Origin: Nitrospinota bacterium
GTDB taxonomy: Bacteria; Nitrospirota; Thermodesulfovibrionia; Thermodesulfovibrionales; UBA1546
NCBI GenBank assembly: GCA_018896985.1
Contig: JAHILQ010000145.1
Coordinates: 1-8,553 of the forward strand
DNA: 8,553 nucleotides
Direction: 5' to 3'
In this document: positions 1 through 6,583 of the stretch, piece by piece
How positions within the stretch are numbered: the stretch's first letter is position 1
Layout: each line of letters begins with the position of its first letter
The notes under the pieces: model-generated
The model's database searches: none
Seen by the model: only the letters and a program-made list of their open reading frames with translations
What the model was told of the DNA's origin: nothing
Position numbers and translations under genes: made by a program

Positions 1-380
<380 letters not shown>

Positions 381-390
381 ACAGTTGTAA

Positions 391-461
391 GTGAATAGTA
401 TTTAGTGAATAGTCGTTAATAAGAAATTTTTACTATTCACTGTTCACTAATCACTATTCAC
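391..461. repeat. Inverted low-complexity repeat in the riboswitch leader
   Basis: Two copies of GTGAATAGT (391-399, 405-413) face two copies of ACTATTCAC (432-440, 453-461), with a further near copy (TGTTCACTAA) between the latter two. The arms can fold into one long imperfect hairpin lying between the B12 box and the terminator. The same ACTATTCAC unit recurs at 595-603 and 625-633 inside btuF. This looks like a dispersed or slippage-prone short repeat rather than riboswitch core. Confidence 0.8.
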
Positions 462-511
462 TGAAAAGCCTTTCCGTGGAGGAAGGTGGGGATGAAGTAA
501 ATCAGGGTGCA

Positions 512-554
512 ATCCTCTCGTCAGCAGCAATGCGGCGAGAGGATTTTTTATTTT
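512..554 (+). terminator. Intrinsic terminator of the first cobalamin riboswitch
   Basis: ATCCTCTCG (512-520) pairs perfectly with CGAGAGGAT (536-544), giving a 9-bp stem with a 15-base loop, directly followed by a T-rich run to about 554. It sits after the aptamer and just before the btuF ribosome binding site, so it is the expected off-state. The 5' arm (TCCTCT, 513-518) can alternatively pair with GGAGGA at 478-483. That is a plausible but short antiterminator. Confidence 0.85.
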
Positions 555-568
555 ATGGGGGTATTTGT

Positions 569-1408
569 TTGAAAAGACTGATAATCTTATTTTCACTATT
601 CACTATATTCACTATCCACTGCTCACTATTCACTGCTGTAAAAGCTGCTGAGCCTCCCAATCGCATTGTCTCTCTTGCGCCGAGTATGACAGAAATCCTT
701 TTTGCCCTTGGACTTGAGCATAATATTGTTGGTGTAACAAATTTCTGCGATTATCCTGAAGAGGCAAAGAAGAAACCAAAAATCGGGGGCATGTCAAACC
801 CGTCACTTGAGGCAGTTGTTTCATTAAAGCCTGACATTGTTATTATGACAACTGATGGTAATCCAAAAGAATTTGAAGAGAGGCTTCATTCATTGAAGAT
901 AAAGACATATGTATTTAAGGAGCGTCAGCTTTTAGATTTGCCGCATGGAGTCAGAAATATAGGGTTGGCGCTTGGTGTAAAAGAAAAGGCAGAATCGGTA
1001 GCAAAAGAAATAGAGGAAGCTGTCAGTAAATACAAGGGGCAAGGAAAGAAGGTTTTGTTCATTATATGGCCCGAACCACTAATAGTGGCTGGTCCCAATA
1101 CTTTGATTGATGACGCAATAAATCTCCTCGGGGCAATAAACATAGCTCAAGGCGCTACGGCTTCATATCCAAAATACTCCATAGAGGAGATTTTCCGTCA
1201 ATCACCGGATGTAATTATCATTGGCAAAGGACATGAGGATATGAGAAAACTCTCAAATAGGCTTTTAAAGAGACTTTCCAGTGTTCCTGCGGTAAGGGAC
1301 AATAAGGTGTTTTATGTAAGTGATAATTTATACAGGCTTGGTCCAAGGGTCATTGAAGGGATAAAGGAATTGGCAGGATACTTAAATGAGAAACAAAGCA
1401 GAGAGTAG
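569..1408 (+). CDS. btuF: Periplasmic cobalamin-binding protein BtuF
   Basis: This is a substrate-binding protein of a B12 ABC importer, family Peripla_BP_2 (TroA/BtuF-like fold). I chose the TTG at 569 as start (about 279 residues). It lies after the terminator, has GGGGG (557-561) 7 bases upstream, and gives a Lys-Arg plus hydrophobic signal peptide ending near VKAAEPP. A GTG at 476 in the same frame would place the riboswitch terminator inside the gene and is unlikely. The mature protein begins NRIVSLAPSMTEILFALGL, followed by VGVTNFCDYPEEAKK and a conserved IGGMSNPSLEAVVSLKPD block, as in BtuF-type proteins. A second lobe contains WPEPLIVAGPNTLIDDAINLLGA. The last 23 bases overlap btuC. 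Oddly, the signal-peptide core is encoded by ACTATTCAC-type repeats. Siderophore-binding homologues are the alternative, but the riboswitch makes B12 or a related corrinoid far more likely. Confidence 0.92.
   Translation: MKRLIILFSLFTIFTIHCSLFTAVKAAEPPNRIVSLAPSMTEILFALGLEHNIVGVTNFCDYPEEAKKKPKIGGMSNPSLEAVVSLKPDIVIMTTDGNPKEFEERLHSLKIKTYVFKERQLLDLPHGVRNIGLALGVKEKAESVAKEIEEAVSKYKGQGKKVLFIIWPEPLIVAGPNTLIDDAINLLGAINIAQGATASYPKYSIEEIFRQSPDVIIIGKGHEDMRKLSNRLLKRLSSVPAVRDNKVFYVSDNLYRLGPRVIEGIKELAGYLNEKQSRE
595..633 (+). repeat. ACTATTCAC repeats within the btuF signal-peptide coding region
   Basis: ACTATTCAC occurs at 595-603 and 625-633. Diverged copies of the same unit lie between them (ACTATATTCAC, then CTATCCACTGCTCAC). 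Translated, they give FTIFTIHCSLFTA, the hydrophobic core of the signal peptide. The same unit occurs twice in each orientation in the leader at 391-461. Confidence 0.8.
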
Positions 1409-2381
1409 AGAGAAAAATATGAAGGTACGACTTATAACTATAGGTATTACAGCTATTACAATCTTTGTGATTGCTTTATTTATTGGTCCAAAGACAATAA
1501 ATCCTTTTAACATGAGTGAAATAGACAGAGAGATACTCCTTTCTATACGCTTGCCGAGGGTTATTGTCTCAGTTTTGATGGGTATGGCTCTTGGTGCTTC
1601 AGGCGCAGTGCTTCAGGGAATACTTAGAAATCCCCTTGCTGACCCTTATATCCTTGGTATATCAAGCGGCGCAGCTTTATCAGCAGCTATTGGAATTACC
1701 ATGGGGATTACTTTTTGGGGAATAATTACCATACCTTTACTTGCATTTTTAGGAGCTATAATCACAGGTATTTTTGTTGGAATAATGGGATGGAAAAGGG
1801 GAGGGTTTTTACCCGAAAGGCTACTCCTTGCAGGAGTTGGCATGGGATTTTTAGCTTCAGCTTTACTAATGTTAATCATGAGTATCTCAACTGATGAGGG
1901 GCTAAGACGTGTAACACTCTGGATATTTGGAGACCTGTCTTTGGCAGACTGGTCAGTTATTCCCTATGGAGTGGCATTTATAATTGCAGGCTTTGTTATA
2001 TCAATATCACGGGCAAAGGCGCTTAATTCCCTGATACTTGGAGATGAGCTTTCTCACAGCCTTGGTTTTTCTCCGCGCAGGGAAAGGTTTATCCTTTTCA
2101 TATCCATTGGTCTTATGACCGCTGCCTCTGTGTCACTCGGCGGTATCATTGGTTTTGTAGGACTGCTTATTCCGCACATAGGAAGGTTTATTTTTGGTTC
2201 TGATAGTAAGATATTAATACCTGTCTCTGCCCTGTGTGGTGGAATGCTCCTGTGTATAGCAGACCTGATTGGAAAATCGTTGCTTTCCCCTATGGAACTG
2301 CCAGCAGGGATAATTACTGCAATATTAGGTGCACCGTATTTTCTGTATCTTTTAAGGAGAAAAGATGTCCTCACAATCTAA
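1386..2381 (+). CDS. btuC: Cobalamin ABC transporter permease BtuC (FecCD family)
   Basis: This is the inner-membrane permease of the BtuCDF importer. The 331 residues match the usual length of the FecCD family, with many hydrophobic segments from about residue 15 to the end. Family hallmarks are RLPRVIVSVLMGMALGASGA (55-74) running into VLQGILRNPLADPYILGISSGA (75-96), GFVGLLIPHIGR (256-267, the segment contacting the ATPase), and ELPAGIITAILGAPYFLYLL near the C-terminus (304-323). The ATG at 1386 has AGGA 7 bases upstream and overlaps btuF by 23 bases. An in-frame ATG at 1419 is an alternative that removes 11 hydrophilic residues. The gene is translationally coupled to btuF and btuD. FecCD permeases also carry siderophores and haem, so the substrate call rests on the riboswitches and the neighbouring btuB. 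Confidence 0.92.
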   Translation: MRNKAESREKNMKVRLITIGITAITIFVIALFIGPKTINPFNMSEIDREILLSIRLPRVIVSVLMGMALGASGAVLQGILRNPLADPYILGISSGAALSAAIGITMGITFWGIITIPLLAFLGAIITGIFVGIMGWKRGGFLPERLLLAGVGMGFLASALLMLIMSISTDEGLRRVTLWIFGDLSLADWSVIPYGVAFIIAGFVISISRAKALNSLILGDELSHSLGFSPRRERFILFISIGLMTAASVSLGGIIGFVGLLIPHIGRFIFGSDSKILIPVSALCGGMLLCIADLIGKSLLSPMELPAGIITAILGAPYFLYLLRRKDVLTI

Positions 2382-3129
2382 AAATACCATTCTGGAGTTT
2401 GATCAGGTTGGATTCTCCTATGATAGTGAGAGATCCCTTATCAATGGTATATCGTTCTCTATAAATAATGCTGAATTCATAGGGCTACTGGGTGCAAATG
2501 GCTCAGGAAAATCAACAATCCTTAAATTGGCAAGTGAAATACTAAAGGCATCCCGGGGTCATATAAGTCTCTGGGGTAAACCAATCCAATTTTATAAAAA
2601 CAAAGACAGGGCAAAACTCCTGAGTTGTCTCCCACAGATTCTTGATATGAATATTCCATTTACTGTGAGAGAACTTGTAAGCATGGGGCTTTATCCATAC
2701 GAAATACCTCCTGCACTAACCGTTAATGATGCAATTGAAATGGTTGGACTTACAGATTATGCTGAGTCGCTTATAACAAATCTTAGCGGTGGTGAAAGGA
2801 GAAGGGCTTATATTGCCATGACCCTCCTTCAAGGAGCAGGGCTATTGCTTCTTGATGAACCCCTTGCAAATCTGGACATAAAGTATCAAATAGAGTTTAT
2901 AAGATTGCTAAGGGAATTACAGAAAAAAAGAGGAATAACTATCATTATGGCGCTTCATGACATAAATATCGCCTTACAGTTTGAGAAAATAATGCTTATC
3001 AAGGAAGGGAAAATTATGGGTGTAGGTAGTCCTGAGACAATATTAACAAAGGTCTTGCTAAGAGAGGCATTTGATATTGATATTGAAATCAGGAGTGATG
3101 TAGGAGGAGCATATATATGTTGGAGATAA
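2365..3129 (+). CDS. btuD: Cobalamin ABC transporter ATPase BtuD
   Basis: This is the cytoplasmic ATPase of the B12 importer, 254 residues. All ABC motifs are intact: Walker A GANGSGKST (43-51), Q-loop Gln91 in LPQIL, signature LSGGERRR (140-147), Walker B LLLLDEP (160-166) followed by the D-loop ANLD, and switch His198 in ALHDIN. The start ATG at 2365 has AAGGAGA (2354-2360) 4 bases upstream and overlaps the end of btuC by 17 bases. The sequence resembles the FecE/BtuD/HmuV group that pairs with FecCD permeases. The second riboswitch begins 12 bases after the stop codon, so transcription probably continues into btuB under a second layer of B12 control. Confidence 0.92.
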   Translation: MSSQSKNTILEFDQVGFSYDSERSLINGISFSINNAEFIGLLGANGSGKSTILKLASEILKASRGHISLWGKPIQFYKNKDRAKLLSCLPQILDMNIPFTVRELVSMGLYPYEIPPALTVNDAIEMVGLTDYAESLITNLSGGERRRAYIAMTLLQGAGLLLLDEPLANLDIKYQIEFIRLLRELQKKRGITIIMALHDINIALQFEKIMLIKEGKIMGVGSPETILTKVLLREAFDIDIEIRSDVGGAYICWR

Positions 3130-3140
3130 CTTCTTTAAAG

Positions 3141-3315
3141 ATGTTACAGAGGAATCTCGTGAAAAACGAGAACTGCCCCGCAACTGTGATGGGAACGAAA
3201 ACCCAGAAAGCCACTGGTGATAACGGTTTAAACGGCTTAACCGGTTCAAACTGTTCAAACCGTTACCCGGGAAGGCAGGTTAGTAGGAAGCCCTGAGTCA
3301 GGAGACTCTGAACAT
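3141..3315 (+). promoter_or_regulatory. Cobalamin riboswitch aptamer 2, upstream of btuB
   Basis: Recognisable B12 aptamer blocks are GGAATC with a TCTCGT/ACGAGA stem (3155-3160/3166-3171), CTGCCCCGCAACTGTGA (3173-3189), GCCACTGG (3210-3217), GGGAAGGC (3269-3276) and GAGTCAGGAGAC (3295-3306). The end of the B12 box is CTCTG instead of the usual CTGCC. The 5' side compensates: ATGTT-A-CAGAG (3141-3151) pairs with CTCTGAACAT (3306-3315) with a single bulged A, giving a 10-bp closing stem. The upstream TTAATAGG element seen in aptamer 1 is reduced. The peripheral hairpin is a repeat-rich insert with a perfect 9-bp stem (3221-3229/3257-3265). No promoter of its own could be identified, so it may act on the btuFCD read-through transcript. 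Confidence 0.92.
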
Positions 3316-3353
3316 CTTAAAACTTTTAATGTCCCTTCGCGGGAAGGAGGAGG
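3312..3353 (+). promoter_or_regulatory. Probable translational expression platform and ribosome binding site of btuB
   Basis: The strong Shine-Dalgarno GGAGGAGG (3346-3353) is 6 bases from the btuB ATG. CCTTC (3334-3338) can pair with GAAGG (3343-3347), so a hairpin abuts and partly covers it. ATGT (3329-3332) can also pair with ACAT (3312-3315), the bases that close the aptamer, giving mutually exclusive folds. No T-run follows, which argues for control of translation rather than termination. The folding is by eye only. Confidence 0.5.
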
Positions 3354-3359
3354 TTAAAA

Positions 3360-5201
3360 ATGTATAAAGTATGTTTACTATTACTGTCCCTGCTCATAGC
3401 CTTACCTGTATGGGCAGAGGAAACAATAAAGATTAAAGAGGTTGTAGTTAGCGCAACAAAGATAGAAGAGGCAATAGAAGAGATAACAAGTGATGTTATC
3501 GTGATTAAGAGTGAAGATATAAAAAACAAAAATGTAGAATTTGTGCCAGATGTCCTGAGAAATGTCGCAGAATTGAATCTTGTTCAGTATGGTGGTGCAG
3601 GTAAACTGGCAAGTATCATTCTTCGTGGCGGCAGTTCAACGCATACATTGGTAATGATAGATGGCGTAAAGGTTAAAAGCACAACCACAGGTTCATTTGA
3701 TTTTTCAGGTATTAATGTAGATGACATTGAGAGGATAGAAATAGTAAAAGGTCCTCAGAGCACTCTTTATGGTTCAGGGGCAATGGCAGGTGTTATAAAC
3801 ATCATTACAAAAAAAGGTAAAGGCAAACCAAAAATAGAAACATCCTTTGAGGGTGGCTCATTTGGGACATATAAACCATCTGTAACTGTCTCGGGCGGAG
3901 ATAAAAAAATAGACTACAGAATTACAGGTACATATTTCTACACTGATGGCATCTCGGCTGCAAAACAGGGAACAGAGAGAGATGGGTATAAAAATGCTGC
4001 ACTATCAGGGAAGTTGGGGTTCAGACCAACAGAAAAACTTGATGTAGAAATCACAGGTAAGTATTACTATGACCGTTCTGAACTGGATGATTTTGGTAAG
4101 GATGACCTAAATTATATCCAACACGGGAATCACTACATGCTTTCGGGAAAAGGGAAACTCTATCTGCTTAATATCTGGGAACAGGTATTAACAGTCTCAA
4201 CCGTAAAAGACTCTCTAAAGTATAGGTATCCTGATACCTCACGTAACAATAGCGATATTACCACAGGAATGAATACCATAGACTGGCAACATAATCTTTA
4301 TTTCTCTGAGCGTTACACATTTACAGCAGGTGCAGAATATAGAAATGAAAAAGGCGAAAATAAAGGTGTGTTTGATAAGGCTGTAGATAATAAGGCTTTG
4401 TATCTAAATAACAAATTAAAGTTTTTAAATGATGACCTTATAATCAATGCAGGATTAAGATATGGTGACCATGAGACATTTGGCAGTGAAACAACTTACA
4501 GGATTGGCGGAATTTATAATATCAAACCTCTCGTGCTTAAAGTCAGGGGCAGTTATGGAACGGGCTTCAGGGCGCCAACTCTAAATGAACTATATTACCA
4601 AGGCTCATTGGGCAGCGGTAATTTAAATCTAAAACCTGAAAAGAGTAACTCATGGGAGATAGGTTTAGAAAAGGATATTGTGAAAGATAAAGTTTCTATC
4701 TCTATTACCTACTTTGACCAAAACTATAACGACCTGATTAACTGGGTGGAAAGCCCTCCAGGCTCATGGCAATATACTCCCCAGAATGTCGCAAAGGCTG
4801 AGGTAAAAGGTATTGAAGCAAGCGCATCTATAAAAATAACAGAAACCCTTACACTAAAATCTTCTTACACAAATCTTGATACAGAGGATAAAGAGACAGG
4901 GAAGAGGTTACCAATGAGACCAAAAGATAAACTCAATATGACAGTAGAGTATGTCAAAGGTGATGCCGCAATATTGGCAGGATATACATTTGTTGGAGAG
5001 GCATACGATAATGCTGCTAACTCAGAAAGTAAGAAACTCGCATCATACTCACTTATCAATCTTAGCGGCAGCTACAGATTAACAAAGAATATTAAGTTGT
5101 TCGGGAGGATAGATAACCTGCTGGAAGAGGATTATGAAACTGCAAAGGGTTATGGTGTACCAGGGTTTTCTGCCTTTGCAGGAGTAAAGATTGAGATATA
5201 A
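3360..5201 (+). CDS. btuB: TonB-dependent outer-membrane cobalamin receptor BtuB
   Basis: This is a 613-residue TonB-dependent receptor, close to the length of E. coli BtuB. A signal peptide (1-19) ends PVWA, with cleavage before EE. A TonB-box-like segment KEVVVSATK is at 26-34. The plug domain carries LRGGSSTHTLVMIDGVKV (89-105) and VKGPQSTLYGSGAMAGVINI (129-148), which are plug hallmarks. From about residue 155 to the end is a 22-strand-type beta-barrel, including SYGTGFRAPTLNELYYQG and a C-terminal NLLEEDYETAKGYGVPGFSA segment typical of vitamin and siderophore receptors. The last residue is Ile rather than the common aromatic. Its own riboswitch and the adjacent btuFCD identify the substrate as cobalamin or a related corrinoid. 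Import needs TonB, encoded 3 bases downstream, and an ExbB/ExbD motor. Confidence 0.93.
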   Translation: MYKVCLLLLSLLIALPVWAEETIKIKEVVVSATKIEEAIEEITSDVIVIKSEDIKNKNVEFVPDVLRNVAELNLVQYGGAGKLASIILRGGSSTHTLVMIDGVKVKSTTTGSFDFSGINVDDIERIEIVKGPQSTLYGSGAMAGVINIITKKGKGKPKIETSFEGGSFGTYKPSVTVSGGDKKIDYRITGTYFYTDGISAAKQGTERDGYKNAALSGKLGFRPTEKLDVEITGKYYYDRSELDDFGKDDLNYIQHGNHYMLSGKGKLYLLNIWEQVLTVSTVKDSLKYRYPDTSRNNSDITTGMNTIDWQHNLYFSERYTFTAGAEYRNEKGENKGVFDKAVDNKALYLNNKLKFLNDDLIINAGLRYGDHETFGSETTYRIGGIYNIKPLVLKVRGSYGTGFRAPTLNELYYQGSLGSGNLNLKPEKSNSWEIGLEKDIVKDKVSISITYFDQNYNDLINWVESPPGSWQYTPQNVAKAEVKGIEASASIKITETLTLKSSYTNLDTEDKETGKRLPMRPKDKLNMTVEYVKGDAAILAGYTFVGEAYDNAANSESKKLASYSLINLSGSYRLTKNIKLFGRIDNLLEEDYETAKGYGVPGFSAFAGVKIEI

Positions 5202-5204
5202 AAA

Positions 5205-5948
5205 ATGGACTTCAAAAAAACATTGATTCTTTCTGTGCTTTTTCATCACTGCTTTTTCGCTGTTGCTCTATTATCTGCGGACTTATCGAAGGGCATCGGT
5301 AAAACGCACGAGAAAAAAGTGTTTTTTGTGAAACTTTTAGAAGAAGGAAAAAGGGAGGGGAAAGTTCTCTCTCAAAATGTGAGAGATTTGTCACATCAAG
5401 CCCCCTCTCTTATTGCGAAAGAGTCACCACATCAACCCGCTCCTCACCCTGTGAGAGAGTCACCATATTACCATCTCTCTCCCTTTGCAGGAGAATTGCC
5501 CCTTCAGCTCCCCTCTCCCCGTTTGGGAGAGGGCAAGGGTGAGGGGTTAAATGTACACGAAGAACCTTCTGGTCATACCGCATTGGCAAATTATGAAAGT
5601 AGAGAGAATGCCGGAAATGAAGGAGCAGCAGTAGGCAAGAGTAGAGAAACATCATCTATAGAAATTATTGAGATTATCAGAAATTCTATTGAAAGAGTGA
5701 AGACTTACCCCCTTTTAGCCCGAAAAAGGGGTATAGAGGGCACTGTACATATAAGCTTTGGGATCAGTCGCCAGGGTAAACCTCAAAATATCAAAATTCT
5801 CAAAAGTTCAGGCTCCAACATTCTTGACACCGCAACCTTAGATATCGTGAAAAAAGCATCGCCTCTTCCGTATATAGACAGCCCTGTTGAAATTCCGGTA
5901 GTTTTCAAACTGACTGAATACCCAAGGACAGAGATAGAAATTCCTTAA
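5205..5948 (+). CDS. tonB: TonB-family protein linked to BtuB
   Basis: A 247-residue TonB-like energy transducer. The N-terminus MDFKKTLILSVLFHHCFF is a single membrane anchor. Ser10 and His14 keep the S-x3-H spacing of the TonB transmembrane motif. A linker (about 30-150) follows, including an unusual stretch of 12-residue repeats at 59-106. The C-terminal domain (about 152-240) has the TonB hallmarks: YPLLARKRGIEGTVHISFGI, then GKPQNIKILKSSG, then FKL. The start is 3 bases after the btuB stop with no strong ribosome binding site, so translation is probably coupled. It should contact the BtuB TonB box across the periplasm. No exbB or exbD accompanies it, so it must borrow a motor, possibly that encoded at 7498-8302. 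It is clearly different in sequence from the second TonB in the window. Confidence 0.87.
   Translation: MDFKKTLILSVLFHHCFFAVALLSADLSKGIGKTHEKKVFFVKLLEEGKREGKVLSQNVRDLSHQAPSLIAKESPHQPAPHPVRESPYYHLSPFAGELPLQLPSPRLGEGKGEGLNVHEEPSGHTALANYESRENAGNEGAAVGKSRETSSIEIIEIIRNSIERVKTYPLLARKRGIEGTVHISFGISRQGKPQNIKILKSSGSNILDTATLDIVKKASPLPYIDSPVEIPVVFKLTEYPRTEIEIP
5379..5546. repeat. 36-bp tandem repeats plus palindrome inside the tonB linker
   Basis: Imperfect 36-base units start at 5379, 5415, 5451 and 5487, exactly in frame. The encoded 12-residue units begin VRDLSHQ, AKESPHQ, VRESPYY and AGELPLQ. At DNA level the first three share G(T/C)GARAGA...TCAC and a following ATCA/ATTA block. The array ends in a perfect 9-bp inverted repeat, CCCTCTCCC (5511-5519) with GGGAGAGGG (5525-5533), followed by GGTGAGGGG. 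The minus-strand translation contains PHPCPLPNGERG, a peptide I recognise as the usual conceptual translation of a widespread dispersed palindromic repeat. Confidence 0.8.
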
Positions 5949-5967
5949 AGTTCCCTCGCACCTATAG

Positions 5968-5995
5968 CCCCTTCCCCGAGGCATCGGGGAAGGGG
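5968..5995 (+). terminator. Strong hairpin after the btu operon
   Basis: CCCCTTCCCCGA (5968-5979) and TCGGGGAAGGGG (5984-5995) form a perfect 12-bp stem with a GGCA loop, 20 bases after the tonB stop. AATTATAAG rather than a T-run follows, so it is not a textbook intrinsic terminator. It may stop or stabilise the 3' end of the btu transcript, or be another dispersed palindrome. Confidence 0.6.
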
Positions 5996-6010
5996 AATTA
6001 TAAGAAAACG

Positions 6011-6045
6011 AAAATTCCTAAATCGGGATTTGGGGGAATAATTTT
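6011..6045. repeat. Imperfect inverted repeat upstream of the nikR promoter
   Basis: AAAATTCC (6011-6018) and AAAT (6020-6023) pair with ATTT (6028-6031), GGAA (6035-6038) and ATTTT (6041-6045), around a CGGG loop. The right arm ends in a short T-run, so this could serve as a second weak terminator for the btu transcript. It overlaps nothing coding and ends 5 bases before the nikR -35 box. Confidence 0.45.
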
Positions 6046-6049
6046 CTGC

Positions 6050-6079
6050 TTGACAGGATGCTGTTAAATTGAATATAGT
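6050..6079 (+). promoter_or_regulatory. nikR promoter
   Basis: A perfect -35 TTGACA (6050-6055), an 18-base spacer and a -10 TATAGT (6074-6079, 5 of 6 consensus bases) place the transcription start around 6086, inside the palindromic operator. This is the best sigma-70-type promoter in the window. Confidence 0.8.
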
Positions 6080-6080
6080 A

Positions 6081-6107
6081 GTGTTACTTTTTTTAAAAAG
6101 GTAACAC
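6081..6107. promoter_or_regulatory. NikR-type operator of nikR
   Basis: GTGTTAC (6081-6087), a 13-base A/T-rich spacer and GTAACAC (6101-6107) form a perfect inverted repeat, extended to 8 bp by the flanking A and T. From memory this matches the GTGTTAC-N13/14-GTAACAC NikR motif described for several non-enteric bacteria. It starts 1 base after the -10 box and ends 1 base before the nikR ATG, so bound Ni-NikR would block transcription of its own gene. Confidence 0.85.
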
Positions 6108-6108
6108 T

Positions 6109-6525
6109 ATGGCGATTGTTAGATTTGGCATATCGATTGAAAATCCGCTGCTTGAAAGATTCGACAGCCTTATCAAAAAGAAAGGCTATGCGAGCCGAAG
6201 CGAAGCGGTCAGAGACCTTATCAGGGACAGCCTTGTCCTGGAGGAATGGGAGTCGGCTACTGTAGAGACTGTCGGTACAATAACCATCGTCTATTCTCAT
6301 GACACAAGGGAGCTTGCAGACACTCTTACAGATCTTCAACACCTGTATTTTAATTCCATCGTCTCCTCCATGCACATACATCTGGACGCACACAACTGTC
6401 TTGAGGTCATCGTGGTTAAAGGCAAGGCGAAGGATATCAAGGCTATTGCCGACAGATTGATAGGCATTAAAGGCGTGAAACACGGTAAGCTCTCTCTTAC
6501 TACGACAGGGAAGCATCTGAAATAA
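6109..6525 (+). CDS. nikR: Nickel-responsive transcriptional regulator NikR
   Basis: A 138-residue repressor with an N-terminal ribbon-helix-helix DNA-binding domain (about 1-48, [19 protein letters not shown] then [17 protein letters not shown]) and a C-terminal ACT-like nickel-binding domain. All four high-affinity nickel ligands are visible: His78 (in LQHLYF), His89 and His91 (MHIHLD) and Cys97 (NCLEV), equivalent to E. coli His76, His87, His89 and Cys95. The length matches the family. The ATG at 6109 has AAGG (6098-6101) 7 bases upstream, overlapping the operator. The regulator heads the TonB2/ExbB/ExbD cluster and is the main reason for calling that cluster a nickel module. Confidence 0.96.
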   Translation: MAIVRFGISIENPLLERFDSLIKKKGYASRSEAVRDLIRDSLVLEEWESATVETVGTITIVYSHDTRELADTLTDLQHLYFNSIVSSMHIHLDAHNCLEVIVVKGKAKDIKAIADRLIGIKGVKHGKLSLTTTGKHLK

Positions 6526-6530
6526 TTTTT

Positions 6531-6568
6531 TTGTCATTATGGTAGCACGATATTTATTTACGTAACAC
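6531..6568 (+). promoter_or_regulatory. Candidate second NikR operator and promoter for the transport genes
   Basis: GTAACAC (6562-6568) is an exact right half-site. Exactly 13 bases to its left is GTAGCAC (6542-6548), which keeps only 4 of 7 bases of GTGTTAC. TTGTCA (6531-6536) resembles a -35 box, with TATTTA (6555-6560) as a weak -10 after an 18-base spacer, which would put the operator across the promoter. The exact spacing is suggestive, but the left arm is degraded. Confidence 0.45.
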
Positions 6569-6583
6569 AAAAGGCTATGAACA

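Noticed and set aside
476..568. GTG at 476 as the start of BtuF, adding 31 residues
   Set aside because: It lies before the riboswitch terminator, so the hairpin would be coding, and the extra residues would precede an otherwise normal signal peptide. The TTG at 569 has a good ribosome binding site.
2234..2464. 76-codon + strand frame across the btuC/btuD junction
   Set aside because: It overlaps two intact, motif-complete genes in another frame and has no start signal of its own.
3071..3117. Possible internal promoter before the second riboswitch (TTGATA/TTGAAA with TATATA)
   Set aside because: The spacings (23 bases or more) do not fit a sigma-70 promoter. A/T-rich coding sequence explains the matches.
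3221..3265. Repeats in the second riboswitch as a possible CRISPR or attachment site
   Set aside because: The units are only 8-9 bases with a one-base gap, there are no spacers, and they form the peripheral stem of an otherwise intact aptamer.
5410..5655. Minus-strand 81-codon frame opposite tonB
   Set aside because: It is antisense to a TonB gene and contains PHPCPLPNGERG, the usual translation of a dispersed palindrome, so it is not a gene.
6064..6570. Minus-strand 168-codon frame opposite nikR
   Set aside because: It covers the whole nikR gene, its operator and flanks in antisense. It shows no recognisable domain, whereas the + strand encodes an intact NikR.
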